From: Microbacterium hydrothermale
GTDB taxonomy: Bacteria > Actinomycetota > Actinomycetes > Actinomycetales > Microbacteriaceae
Assembly (NCBI RefSeq): GCF_004854025.1
Contig: NZ_STGM01000002.1
Location: 434,001-498,000, forward strand
Reading direction: 5' to 3'
DNA: 64,000 nucleotides
Below are positions 15,872 through 23,144 of the stretch, one piece after another; the first letter of the stretch is position 1, and every line of letters starts with the position of its first letter. The notes beneath the pieces were generated by a model. That model saw only the letters and a program-made list of their open reading frames with translations, did no database searches and was not told the origin of the DNA. The translations under genes and the position numbers were made by a program.

Positions 15872-16110
15872 CGTCCGCGCCCCCCTCCGCGCCGCGCCCC
15901 TCCGCGCTGCGTCTCCACGCGCTGCGCCCCTCCGCGCTGCGCCTCCCCGACCTGCGTCGACTGTCCGAAAAACCCGGACATCCCGAGGAACCGTCCGGGT
16001 GTTCTGGACGCTCGGCGGGGCGGGGTGGCGCCGGTGTCGGCCGGAACGCCCGCGAGGTCGCCGGCGGCGGCTTCGGCGCGGGCCAGGGCGGCAGCGAGGA
16101 CGGGGCTCAT
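15868..16110 (-). CDS. Small ORF between formamidase-like and AtzH-amidase genes, ATGA overlaps on both sides
   Basis: An 80-residue ORF. Its ATG overlaps the formamidase-like stop by ATGA (16107-16110), and its stop overlaps the amidase ATG by ATGA (15868-15871). The first 31 residues (MSPVLAAALARAEAAAGD...) look like an amphipathic helix. Residues about 33-51 are encoded by a Family II palindromic repeat, and the rest by short GGGGCGCAGCGC-type repeats rich in Arg, Gly and Gln. It stands where a small AtzG/HpxX-like subunit could be expected, but I see no AtzG similarity. It may be a gene altered by repeat insertion that still carries translation through. Confidence 0.45.
   Translation of the reverse strand: MSPVLAAALARAEAAAGDLAGVPADTGATPPRRASRTPGRFLGMSGFFGQSTQVGEAQRGGAQRVETQRGGARRGGGRGR
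15958..16014. repeat. Family II palindromic repeat, inside a small ORF
   Basis: A 57-bp copy with ACTGTCC...ACCCGGAC on the left and GTCCGGGTGTTCTGGAC on the right. It matches copies at 50324, 50868 and 62850. It is 19 codons long and keeps the frame of the small ORF. Confidence 0.8.
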
Positions 16111-17297
16111 GCGACGTCTCCTTCATCGTGCGAGGGAACGGCTTCGGACGGCGAGGCGACGGCACCGGATGCCAGGGCGACGGGCTCCACCGCGGGCACA
16201 CCCGCGAAGTCCGCCTCCCGGATGCGGGCGTGCACCCCCGAGACGATGTCGACGACCTGCGAGATGTCGAAGTCGGTCGCGGCGCTGAGGTAGGCGTACG
16301 CGAGGTGCTCCGCCATCCCCCAGCGCCCCTCGATGAGCGCGAGCGACGCCCGCACGCACGCACGCATCGCGGCGTCGAGATCGGTGTCCATGCCGGTGGG
16401 AACGAGGTACTCCGGCGTGCGCACGAGCGGGCCGGTGACCTCTCCGAAGGCCGCGCGGGCGGCATCCGCCGGGATCACCTCGAAGCGGAGCGTCGCCCGC
16501 AGCGACGCCTCGAGCGCGGTGAGAGCGACCTCGCCGTCGCCCTGGGCGAAGTGCGGGTCGCCGACGTAGGCGAGGGCCCCCTCGACCTGCACCGGGAGGA
16601 ACAGCGTCGTCCCCTCGACGAGCAGGTTCACGTCGATGTTGCCGCCGTGGGCGCCCGGCGGAACGGAGTGCGGCCGCTCGTCGGCGGCGACGGCGACCCC
16701 CATCGTCCCGAGGAAGGGGGCGAGCGGGAACGCGACGATCGGCTCGCCGCCCTCGACCACGGGGAGCGTCCCGTGCAGGATGCCGTCGCGCTCGGCGACC
16801 GCGGCGAAGACGCTGACGTTGTGCTCGCCGCGGGGCAGCTCGCCGACCAGGGCGCCCTTGCCGTGACGGTTGGAAACGACCCCGTACGGGACGCGCGGAG
16901 CGAGCGCCTCGACGGTGATCTTCAGCAGATCGCCCGGTCGGGCGCCCCGCACGCGCACGGGGCCGACGACGACGTGCGGACCGTCGGCGAAGGGGTCACG
17001 GCCGACGGATGCCGCGATCTCGATCGCGTCGGCGAGCACCTGGTCGGCGGGTACGCCGTGGGCCGAGAAGTAGGCGAGCGGGTCTTTGCCCTGGTCGTCG
17101 AGGATCCCCTCGTGGCTCACGGTGTCGAAGGTGACGCTCTCACCCGACGCGACCTCGAGCACCGCGGCGTCGGCAGCGCAGGGCAGTCGGCCCCACATCA
17201 CCGTGGCAGGGGTGGCCGGCACGTAGTGATCGCCGGGGATCGACCCGACCCCCGGCTGGAGGATCTCGAGCGGGGAGGTCGGCGACACGGCGCTCAC
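16107..17297 (-). CDS. Acetamidase/formamidase family protein
   Basis: A 396-residue protein of the FmdA_AmdA family. Recognisable blocks are SHEGILDDQGKDPL, GPVRVRGARPGDLLKI, PPGAHGGNIDVNLL, AYVGDPHFAQGDGEV, and the C-terminal TDFDISQVVDIVSGVHARI. The family hydrolyses formamide or short amides and releases ammonia. Here it probably acts on an amide formed late in allantoin breakdown. The GTG at 17297 overlaps the allantoinase stop by GTGA. A GTG nine bases further in (17288) has better spacing to GGAGG and may be the true start. The C-terminal tail of about 30 residues is Ala/Val-rich and not conserved. Confidence 0.85.
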   Translation of the reverse strand: MSAVSPTSPLEILQPGVGSIPGDHYVPATPATVMWGRLPCAADAAVLEVASGESVTFDTVSHEGILDDQGKDPLAYFSAHGVPADQVLADAIEIAASVGRDPFADGPHVVVGPVRVRGARPGDLLKITVEALAPRVPYGVVSNRHGKGALVGELPRGEHNVSVFAAVAERDGILHGTLPVVEGGEPIVAFPLAPFLGTMGVAVAADERPHSVPPGAHGGNIDVNLLVEGTTLFLPVQVEGALAYVGDPHFAQGDGEVALTALEASLRATLRFEVIPADAARAAFGEVTGPLVRTPEYLVPTGMDTDLDAAMRACVRASLALIEGRWGMAEHLAYAYLSAATDFDISQVVDIVSGVHARIREADFAGVPAVEPVALASGAVASPSEAVPSHDEGDVA

Positions 17298-18628
17298 ACC
17301 TCCACCGTCGCGGCGGTGCGGAGCAGCTCGCGGCCCTCGCGGTCGGTCACGGGCGCGCCGCGGCGGTACACCGACCGCCCGCGCAGCCACGTCTCGCGCA
17401 CCGCACCGGTGAGCGTCTTGCCGTGCCAGGGCGACAGGGGGTGGCGGTACTCCAGGCTGGCGGCGTCGACGACGACCTGTTCGTCGGGGGCGAAGGCGAC
17501 GAGGTGCGCGGGAGCGCCGACCTCGATCACCCCGAGACCGGTGAGGCCCGCGATCTTCGCAGGTCCGGTCGTCAGCAGCGGCAGCAGGGTCTCGAAGGCC
17601 AGGCCGCGCTCTCGCGCGGTCGAGTGGATCGCCGAGAGTCCGGTCTGCAGCCCCGCGATCCCACCCCAGGCGAGGCCGAAGTCGGGGTTGGTCTTGAGTT
17701 CGACCGTCGCGGGCGAGTGGTCGCTCACGATCGCGTCGACGGTGCCGTCGATCACTCCGGCCCATAGCAGGTCGCGGTTGTCGCCCCCGCGGATGGGCGG
17801 GCAGCACTTGAAGGCGCCGGCCCCGTCGGGCACCTCGGCGGCGTCGAGCGTCAGGTAGTGCGGGCACGTCTCGATCGTGAGGCGCACGCCCTCGGCCTTC
17901 GCCGCGCGGACGAGGTCGAGGGAGCCGCCGTCGGAGACGTGCACGATGTGCGCGCGGGCCCCCGTGCGGCGGGCGGCCGCGATGACCCGCTCGATCGCCG
18001 CGCGCTCGCTGAGCGGCGGTCGACTCGCCTCGAAGTCGCGGTAGCGCGGTCCGAGGGCGTCGTGGGCGGGCAGGTGCGCGGGGTCTTCGGCGTGCACGAT
18101 GAGCAGCCCGTCGAAGGCGGCCAACTCCTCCAGGCACCGCTCGAGCTGGTCGGCGTCGAGGTGCCCGAACTCGTCGATCCCGCTCGGGGAGAGGAAGCAC
18201 TTGAAGCCGACGACCCCGGCATCCGCCAGCTCGCGCAGCGAACCGAGGTTCTCGGGCACGGCGCCGCCCCAGTAGGCGACGTCGACGGCGAGCTTTCCCC
18301 GGGAGGCCGCACGCTTGGCCTCCAGCGCGTCGACCGAGGTGGTCACCGGGACGCTGTTGAGCGGCATGTCGACCACGGTCGTGACGCCGCCGGCCGCCGC
18401 CGCCGCGGTGCCGGTGGCGAAGCCCTCCCACTCGGTGCGGCCGGGTTCGTCGAGGTGCACGTGCGAGTCGACGAGCCCCGGCAGCAGCACCGCGTCGGCG
18501 GGGAGCACGGTGTCGGCGCCGACGTCGAACTCCTCGAAGGAGGAGACGACCCCGTCGTCGATCACGACCGTGGCGGGCGCGAAGGCGTCGCCGAGGAAGA
18601 CCCGACGCGCGGCGATCCGTGTGCTCAT
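17294..18628 (-). CDS. allB: Allantoinase
   Basis: A 444-residue cyclic amidohydrolase. The metal site motif is HVHLDEPG. The carboxylated lysine is in GFKCFLSPSG. Further metal residues are in HAEDPAHL and ARAHIVHVSD, and the substrate aspartate is in IVSDHSP. The CCPPIR motif before it is typical of allantoinase. It opens the hydantoin ring of (S)-allantoin to give allantoate. The ATG at 18628 lies 7 bases after TAGCGT, so a leaderless mRNA is likely. The in-frame extension to 18679 crosses the operator and is rejected. It begins the allB-formamidase-small ORF-amidase run. Confidence 0.92.
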   Translation of the reverse strand: MSTRIAARRVFLGDAFAPATVVIDDGVVSSFEEFDVGADTVLPADAVLLPGLVDSHVHLDEPGRTEWEGFATGTAAAAAGGVTTVVDMPLNSVPVTTSVDALEAKRAASRGKLAVDVAYWGGAVPENLGSLRELADAGVVGFKCFLSPSGIDEFGHLDADQLERCLEELAAFDGLLIVHAEDPAHLPAHDALGPRYRDFEASRPPLSERAAIERVIAAARRTGARAHIVHVSDGGSLDLVRAAKAEGVRLTIETCPHYLTLDAAEVPDGAGAFKCCPPIRGGDNRDLLWAGVIDGTVDAIVSDHSPATVELKTNPDFGLAWGGIAGLQTGLSAIHSTARERGLAFETLLPLLTTGPAKIAGLTGLGVIEVGAPAHLVAFAPDEQVVVDAASLEYRHPLSPWHGKTLTGAVRETWLRGRSVYRRGAPVTDREGRELLRTAATVEV

Positions 18629-18635
18629 GCCGCTC

Positions 18636-18641
18636 ACGCTA
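18636..18641 (-). promoter_or_regulatory. -10 element (TAGCGT) of allB
   Basis: TAGCGT on the minus strand ends 7 bases before the ATG. Operator B lies immediately upstream over the expected -35 region. Confidence 0.5.
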
Positions 18642-18651
18642 AGCGGCTCGC

Positions 18652-18689
18652 GTTTCACGAATGTAACCGTCATCAACATTCATGCGAAC
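18652..18689. promoter_or_regulatory. Purine-locus operator, site B
   Basis: Outer arms GTTTC (18652-18656) and CGAAC (18685-18689) enclose a perfect inner pair, GAATGT (18659-18664) and ACATTC (18676-18681). On the minus strand it reads ATGTT-N9-TACAT with the same central ATGACGG as site A. It overlaps the last codons of the racemase gene and lies upstream of the allB promoter. Confidence 0.62.
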
Positions 18690-19504
18690 ACCTCGACATC
18701 CGCCGCCTGGGGAGGAGTCGTGAGCGCGAGAGAGCCCCCTGCCGACGGACCCGGGGTGGGCACGTGACCCGCCCCGATCCGCGAAGCGACCGGCACCCGC
18801 CCCTCCCGCACCGGCGGCGACGCGTACTCGTCGCGCTTGCTCGTGCCGAGTCCCATCCGCACCATTCCGGATGCCATCCCCACCGCCGCCGCGACCCCGT
18901 CGACGACCGGCACCCCGACGCGCGCCGTGAGCTCGGCGCACAGATCGGCCATTCCCGCACAGCCGAGCACGATCACGTCGGCACCGCCCGACGCGGCCTC
19001 GGCCGCGAAGCGTTCGATGGTCGCCACGGCCGCGGACCCGGTGTCCTCGAGGTCGAGGACCGGGATGCCGGTCGCCGCGAGCGAGACGCACGCCCGGTCC
19101 ATGCCGTAGCGCCCCACGAGATCGCGGGCCCGACCGAGGGTGCGGCTCAGGGTCGTGACGACGCCGAAGTGCCGCCCCGACACCGCGGCCAGGTGCATCG
19201 CCGCCTCGGCGATCCCGACGACCGGAGCGTCGACCAGCTCGCGCGCCGCGTCGAGTCCCGGGTCGCCGAAGCACGCGATCACGTAGGCATCGGCGGGCGC
19301 GGGACCGTCGCGGTCCGCCGCGACGAGCTCGACCACCGCGGCGGCCGCGGCGACCTCGTCGACGTGGCTCTCGATCGCCGACGCCCCGACCGCGGGGCAC
19401 ACCGCGTCGACGACCACGTCGGGTCCCGCCACCCCCCGGGCGGCGTCCGCGATCTTCGCGGTCATCGCCCGGGAGGTGTTGGGGTTGATGAGCAGGATCC
19501 TCAC
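18680..19504 (-). CDS. hpxA: Allantoin racemase (Asp/Glu/hydantoin racemase family)
   Basis: A 274-residue cofactor-independent racemase. The N-terminal ILLINPNTSRAMT is typical of the hydantoin/allantoin racemase group. The two catalytic cysteines are Cys78 in ACFGDPG and Cys182 in LGCAGM. It interconverts (R)- and (S)-allantoin, so that spontaneously racemised allantoin stays usable by allantoinase. The GTG start at 19504 overlaps the permease stop by GTGA, so it is coupled to the transporter. The last 25 residues overlap operator B and are not conserved. Confidence 0.87.
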   Translation of the reverse strand: MRILLINPNTSRAMTAKIADAARGVAGPDVVVDAVCPAVGASAIESHVDEVAAAAAVVELVAADRDGPAPADAYVIACFGDPGLDAARELVDAPVVGIAEAAMHLAAVSGRHFGVVTTLSRTLGRARDLVGRYGMDRACVSLAATGIPVLDLEDTGSAAVATIERFAAEAASGGADVIVLGCAGMADLCAELTARVGVPVVDGVAAAVGMASGMVRMGLGTSKRDEYASPPVREGRVPVASRIGAGHVPTPGPSAGGSLALTTPPQAADVEVFA

Positions 19505-21249
19505 GCGAGCAGGCCTGTGCGCGGGCCGGCGGCGGTCGCGCGCCCGGGCAGCGCTGTCCCGCGCTCCGGAACGGCGGCATCCTGAGCCGTTCGCGCGAGC
19601 ACCGCGGGCGCATCCGCTCCCGAGCTTCCGGAGCCCGGCACCGGCACCCCGCCCGAGATCGCCGGGGGCTCGGATGCCGCGGTCGCGGCCGCTCCGTGGA
19701 CCGCACCGTCCGAGATGCCCTCGGTTTCACCGTCGAACGTCGGTACCCGCGGGTCGAGACGCTCGAAGAGCAGGAAGAGCATCAGGCCGAGACCGCAGCC
19801 GATGAACCAGCTGTAATCGCTGATCCACGAAACGTTGAACAGTCCGAGGTCGGCGAACAGCTTCGGGAAGACGGCGATCGCGACCGTCGGCACACCCGCC
19901 GCGATGACGGCCTTGACCGCGTTCGGGTTGAAACCATTGCGGTACCAGTAGGGGCCCGCGGCATCCATCGTGAACATCGCGTCGACCTTCACGCGCTGGC
20001 GGGCGGCGAAGTAGTAACCGGCGATCAGGATGCCGAAGAGCGGGCCGATCAGCGCACCCAGCACGCCGAGCGAGTAGTGGATCGCGTCACTGTTGGAGTA
20101 CCAGTTCCACGGCATGAGGAACGTCGAGCCGACCGCGGCGATCATGCCGCCCGCGCGCCACGAGATCTTCTTCGGGGCGACGTTGGAGAAGTCGAACGCG
20201 GGCGAGATGAAGTTGGCGACGATGTTGATGCCGACCGTGGCCGTGACGAAGGTGAGCCCGCCGAGCAGGATCGCGAACGGGGTGTCGATGCGCTCGACCG
20301 TCTTGATGGGGTCGGTCAGCAGTTCGCCGAACACCGGGACGGTGGCGGAGGCCGTGATGACGGTCAGCAGCGAGAAGAAGAGGAAATTGATCGGCAGGCC
20401 CCAGAAGTTGCCCTTCTTCACCGCGGCGAAGCTGTTGCCGTAGCGGGCGAAGTCGCCGAAGTTCAGCATCGGGCCCGAGAAGTACGACACGACCAGCGCG
20501 ATCGCGGCGAACATCACCGGGATCGAGGCCCAGAAGTCGAGTTGGGTGGTGGAGAGGGTGAACGAGATGTTCTCGATGCCGGCCTGTGAGACGAGGTACA
20601 CCGCAAGCACGATCATCACCAGGTAGACCGCGGGGCCCGCCCAGTCGATGAAGCGGCGGATGACCTCCATGCCGTTCCAGAACAGCAGGAACTGCGCGGT
20701 CCACAGGATCGCGTACGAGATCCAGCCGAGCGCCGACAGGCCCGCGAACGACACGTCGAGCAGGGCCGCGGAACCCGGGATGAACTTCAGGAACACGATG
20801 TTCAGCGACTCCGCCGCGAGGAAGGTCTGCACGCCGTACCAGGCGATCGCGATGAGGCCGCGGATGATCGCGGGGATGTTCGCGCCACGGATGCCGAAGA
20901 CGACGCGGTTGATCACCGGGTAGGGCACACCCGTCTTCTGGCTGGGCTTGGCGACGAGGTTGGCGAACACCTGCACGATGACGATGCCGGCGATCAGCGC
21001 GACGAGCACCTGCCACGACTGCAGGCCGAGCGCGAAGAGCGATCCGGCCGTGACGTAGCCGCCGACCGAGTGCACGTCGCTCATCCAGAACGCGAAGATG
21101 TTGTAGCTCGACCACTTCTGCTTCCGCAGCGGAGCGAGGTCTTCGTTGGCGAGACGCTCGTCGTAGTGGGGCTTCATGTTGCCGCCCCCGTGGGGGTGGC
21201 CGGCGGCCTCCACGAGGTCGTGGGGGCCGGTGAGGGGGGTGGAAGTCAT
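19501..21249 (-). CDS. NCS1 family nucleobase/allantoin permease
   Basis: A 582-residue membrane transporter with about 12 helices. NCS1 features are the KWSSYNIFAFWMSDVHSVGGY helix 1, the loop AKPSQKTGVPYPVINR, FGIRGANIPAIIRG, and SGPMLNFGDFARYG. The closest families are PucI/HyuP-like allantoin or hydantoin permeases; uracil or another purine is also possible. It imports the substrate with a cation across the cytoplasmic membrane. The ATG at 21249 has GAGAGGAA upstream. A hydrophilic C-terminal tail of about 70 residues is low-complexity. It shares a control region with the divergent cupin-XRE regulator. Confidence 0.88.
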   Translation of the reverse strand: MTSTPLTGPHDLVEAAGHPHGGGNMKPHYDERLANEDLAPLRKQKWSSYNIFAFWMSDVHSVGGYVTAGSLFALGLQSWQVLVALIAGIVIVQVFANLVAKPSQKTGVPYPVINRVVFGIRGANIPAIIRGLIAIAWYGVQTFLAAESLNIVFLKFIPGSAALLDVSFAGLSALGWISYAILWTAQFLLFWNGMEVIRRFIDWAGPAVYLVMIVLAVYLVSQAGIENISFTLSTTQLDFWASIPVMFAAIALVVSYFSGPMLNFGDFARYGNSFAAVKKGNFWGLPINFLFFSLLTVITASATVPVFGELLTDPIKTVERIDTPFAILLGGLTFVTATVGINIVANFISPAFDFSNVAPKKISWRAGGMIAAVGSTFLMPWNWYSNSDAIHYSLGVLGALIGPLFGILIAGYYFAARQRVKVDAMFTMDAAGPYWYRNGFNPNAVKAVIAAGVPTVAIAVFPKLFADLGLFNVSWISDYSWFIGCGLGLMLFLLFERLDPRVPTFDGETEGISDGAVHGAAATAASEPPAISGGVPVPGSGSSGADAPAVLARTAQDAAVPERGTALPGRATAAGPRTGLLA

Positions 21250-21310
21250 GTCATTCCTCTCAGGACGATGGATGCCACGACGTGGAGTCCGCGGCCGGAG
21301 TGGAGCTCTG

Positions 21311-21330
21311 ATGTGAAGTTATGGGTTCAC
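21311..21330. promoter_or_regulatory. TGTGAA-N8-TTCACA inverted repeat, first copy
   Basis: A 20-bp dyad between the permease and the divergent regulator gene. The same arms and spacing recur at 21364-21383. Two equal sites 53 bp apart suggest cooperative binding by one dimeric regulator. Confidence 0.6.
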
Positions 21331-21342
21331 ACGACGCCGCCG

Positions 21343-21370
21343 GTTTCGCTCGTGTAACGAGCATGTGAAG
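21343..21370. promoter_or_regulatory. Purine-locus operator, site C
   Basis: The sequence GTTTCG (21343-21348) followed by TGTAAC and CAT resembles site B (GTTTC, TGTAAC, CAT in the same order). It also contains a perfect GCTCGT-GTA-ACGAGC palindrome (21349-21363). It overlaps the second TGTGAA dyad, so the region has several layered binding sites. Confidence 0.45.
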
Positions 21371-21383
21371 TCGCTCCTTCACA
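21364..21383. promoter_or_regulatory. TGTGAAG/CTTCACA inverted repeat, second copy, over the regulator -35
   Basis: Seven-base perfect arms with a 6-base spacer. It overlaps the expected -35 region of the regulator promoter, whose -10 is at 21397-21402. This fits autorepression. Confidence 0.6.
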
Positions 21384-21396
21384 CTTCGCCGCTCCC

Positions 21397-21402
21397 TAGA
21401 CT
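21397..21402 (+). promoter_or_regulatory. -10 element (TAGACT) of the cupin-XRE regulator
   Basis: TAGACT ends 7 bases before the ATG at 21410, giving a leaderless mRNA. No Shine-Dalgarno sequence is seen. Confidence 0.55.
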
Positions 21403-21409
21403 CGAGGGC

Positions 21410-22036
21410 ATGACGCAGCCGCCCCTCGCCGACGCCGTTGATCGCGACTCGGCCGCGGCGGCCGAGGCGTCGGCATCCGTCGGGGCCCGCATCCGCGACC
21501 TGCGCCAAGCCCGCGGCATCTCCGCCCGGGCCCTCGCGAAGACCCTCGGCATCTCCCCCAGCGCCGTCTCGCAGATCGAGCGGGGGGTCATGCAGCCGAG
21601 CGTCTCGCGGCTCATCGCGATCACCGACGCCCTGGGCGTTCCCCTCGTGGCGGCCTTCGACCCGGCATCCGATCGCCCCGTCGAACCCGCGGGACCCTCG
21701 GGTTTCACGCTGCAGCGGGCCGGGCAGTCGCCCGACATCGTGCTCGACAGCGGGGTGTCGTTCCGCCGCCTCACCCCCGGATCGTCACCGGGCGTCGACT
21801 ACTTCGAGTCGATCTACCCGCCCGGAGCCTCCGCCCACGGCGCCGACGGGCTGTTCCACCACGAGGGATACGAGGTCGGCACCGTCGTCGCGGGCGAGCT
21901 CACCATCGACTTCGAGGCCGAGCGCGTGATCCTGCGGGCGGGGGATGCCATCAGCTACCCCTGCTCGGTCCCCCACCGCCTGCACAACACCGGCGAGACG
22001 GATGCCGTGGCGCACTGGCTGATCGTGCACGCCTGA
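21410..22036 (+). CDS. XRE-family regulator with C-terminal cupin domain
   Basis: A 208-residue transcription factor. Residues about 24-80 form a helix-turn-helix of the XRE type (IRDLRQARGISARALAKTLG, then SPSAVSQIERG). Residues about 125-208 form a cupin sensor domain, with GLFHHEGYEVGTVVAGEL and PHRLHNTGETDAVAHW. It is divergent from the NCS1 permease and upstream of uraD-uraH-hpxO, so it is the best candidate regulator of the purine locus and may bind a purine or ureide in the cupin. The ATG at 21410 is set by the nearby -10. Upstream dyads overlap its own promoter. Confidence 0.88.
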   Translation: MTQPPLADAVDRDSAAAAEASASVGARIRDLRQARGISARALAKTLGISPSAVSQIERGVMQPSVSRLIAITDALGVPLVAAFDPASDRPVEPAGPSGFTLQRAGQSPDIVLDSGVSFRRLTPGSSPGVDYFESIYPPGASAHGADGLFHHEGYEVGTVVAGELTIDFEAERVILRAGDAISYPCSVPHRLHNTGETDAVAHWLIVHA

Positions 22037-22182
22037 CGCGCGGCGGTCCCGCGCGATCGGCGGACACGACGCAGGAGATTCGCTGATCCGCCCGTCTGGG
22101 GCCCCGCCATGCCGTCGACGCCGCCTTGAACGGCGGCGGATTTCCTGCGTTGTGTCGCAGGTGCGAGCCGGCGGCCACCCCT

Positions 22183-22203
22183 GAATGTTCGCCACAGCAA
22201 CAT
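22183..22203. promoter_or_regulatory. Purine-locus operator, site D
   Basis: ATGTT (22185-22189) and AACAT (22199-22203) have the same 14-base offset as in site A. Flanking GAATGTTC and GCAACATCGC are shared with site A. It lies about 40 bp upstream of the uraD -10, where an activator could sit. Confidence 0.58.
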
Positions 22204-22243
22204 CGCGGACACATCCCGCCACAGGCCCGTAACGCGGCGCGCC

Positions 22244-22249
22244 TAGCCT
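22244..22249 (+). promoter_or_regulatory. -10 element (TAGCCT) of the uraD operon
   Basis: TAGCCT ends 7 bases before the ATG at 22257, consistent with a leaderless mRNA. Confidence 0.55.
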
Positions 22250-22256
22250 GACCGGC

Positions 22257-22784
22257 ATGCACCTGCTCGACTTCCACGCCCTCGACGACGCGGATGCCAC
22301 GGGCGTCGTGCGCGTCTGGGCCGACATCCCGGGGTGGGTCGACGCCGTCGTCGCCGGTCGCCCCTACGCGAGCGTCGACGCCCTCGCCGCCTACGCGGGT
22401 GACCTCGCCTCCGCGTGGTCGCCCGACGACCTCGCGACGGCCCTGCACGCGCACCCGCGCATCGGGGCGAGAGTGTCGGGCGACGGCGCCGAGGCCGCGG
22501 CGTCCCGGCGCGAGCAGGGCTCCATGGCATCCGCCGACGACGACGACGTCGCGGCCATCGCCGCCGGCAACCTCGCCTACGAGGAGCGGTTCGGCCGCGT
22601 CTTCCTCATCCGCGCCGCCGGACGCACCCCCGGCGAGATGCGCGCCGAGCTCGAGCGTCGCCTGACGAACGACCCGGATGCCGAGACGATCGAAGCCACC
22701 CGCCAGCTCGCCGAGATCGCGCTGCTGCGGCTGCGCACGACCTTCGCCGACGACGCTCCCGCCGAACCCGAAGCCGCCGAATGA
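22257..22784 (+). CDS. uraD: 2-oxo-4-hydroxy-4-carboxy-5-ureidoimidazoline (OHCU) decarboxylase
   Basis: A 175-residue cytoplasmic enzyme. The family motif HAHPRIG carries the catalytic histidine. It is followed by QGSMASADDDDVAAIAAGNLAYEERFG and FLIRAAGRTPGEM, matching the YExxFG and FL(I/V)xAxGR blocks of OHCU decarboxylases. It converts OHCU to (S)-allantoin, the last step before allantoinase. It starts a three-gene operon with hydroxyisourate hydrolase and urate hydroxylase, with spacings of 31 and 8 bases. The leaderless promoter and operator D lie upstream. Confidence 0.92.
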   Translation: MHLLDFHALDDADATGVVRVWADIPGWVDAVVAGRPYASVDALAAYAGDLASAWSPDDLATALHAHPRIGARVSGDGAEAAASRREQGSMASADDDDVAAIAAGNLAYEERFGRVFLIRAAGRTPGEMRAELERRLTNDPDAETIEATRQLAEIALLRLRTTFADDAPAEPEAAE

Positions 22785-22815
22785 CCCGCCGCATCCCCCC
22801 ACGAGGTATCCCCCG

Positions 22816-23136
22816 ATGACCCACCTGACGACCCACGTCCTGGACGCCACCGCCGGCACCCCCGCCGCCGGAGTCTCCGTGACCCTCGCCCACCTCGATG
22901 GCGCGACGATCGACTCCGCCGCGACCGACGCGGACGGCCGCCTCGCCCTCGGCCCCGACGTGCTCGACGACGGCGACTACGCCCTCACCTTCGCGACCGG
23001 CGCGTACTTCCGAGGCCGGGGCGTCGCGTCGTTCCATCCCGTCGCGACCATCGCGTTCACCGTCTCGGGCGACGCGCACCTGCACGTGCCGCTGCTGCTC
23101 AGCCCGTTCGCCTATTCGACCTACCGCGGCAGCTGA
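22816..23136 (+). CDS. uraH: 5-hydroxyisourate hydrolase (transthyretin-like)
   Basis: A 106-residue transthyretin-fold hydrolase. The diagnostic N-terminal motif is LTTHVLDATAGTPAAGV, and the C-terminal signature is SPFAYSTYRGS. The active-site His and Arg residues (HVLD; RGS) are in place. It hydrolyses 5-hydroxyisourate to OHCU. The start is the ATG at 22816 with ACGAGGT upstream. It sits between the enzymes that make its substrate and use its product. Confidence 0.94.
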   Translation: MTHLTTHVLDATAGTPAAGVSVTLAHLDGATIDSAATDADGRLALGPDVLDDGDYALTFATGAYFRGRGVASFHPVATIAFTVSGDAHLHVPLLLSPFAYSTYRGS

Positions 23137-23144
23137 GGAGAGTC

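Larger units (their letters stand above)
22037..22256. other. Intergenic region with a reversed Family I repeat, operator D and uraD promoter
   Basis: A 92-bp palindrome at 22064-22155 has arms ACACGACGCAGGA and TCCTGCGTTGTGT. This is the Family I core with arms in reversed orientation. It is followed by operator D (22183-22203) and the TAGCCT -10 at 22244-22249. No gene is seen. Confidence 0.7.

Noticed and set aside
10101..17858. Long plus-strand open frames opposite the purine genes (for example 10101-12734 and 15606-17858)
   Set aside because: They are antisense to allC, pucG, the amidase, formamidase and allB, which have clear family motifs. Their products are low-complexity Arg/Gly/Val-rich.
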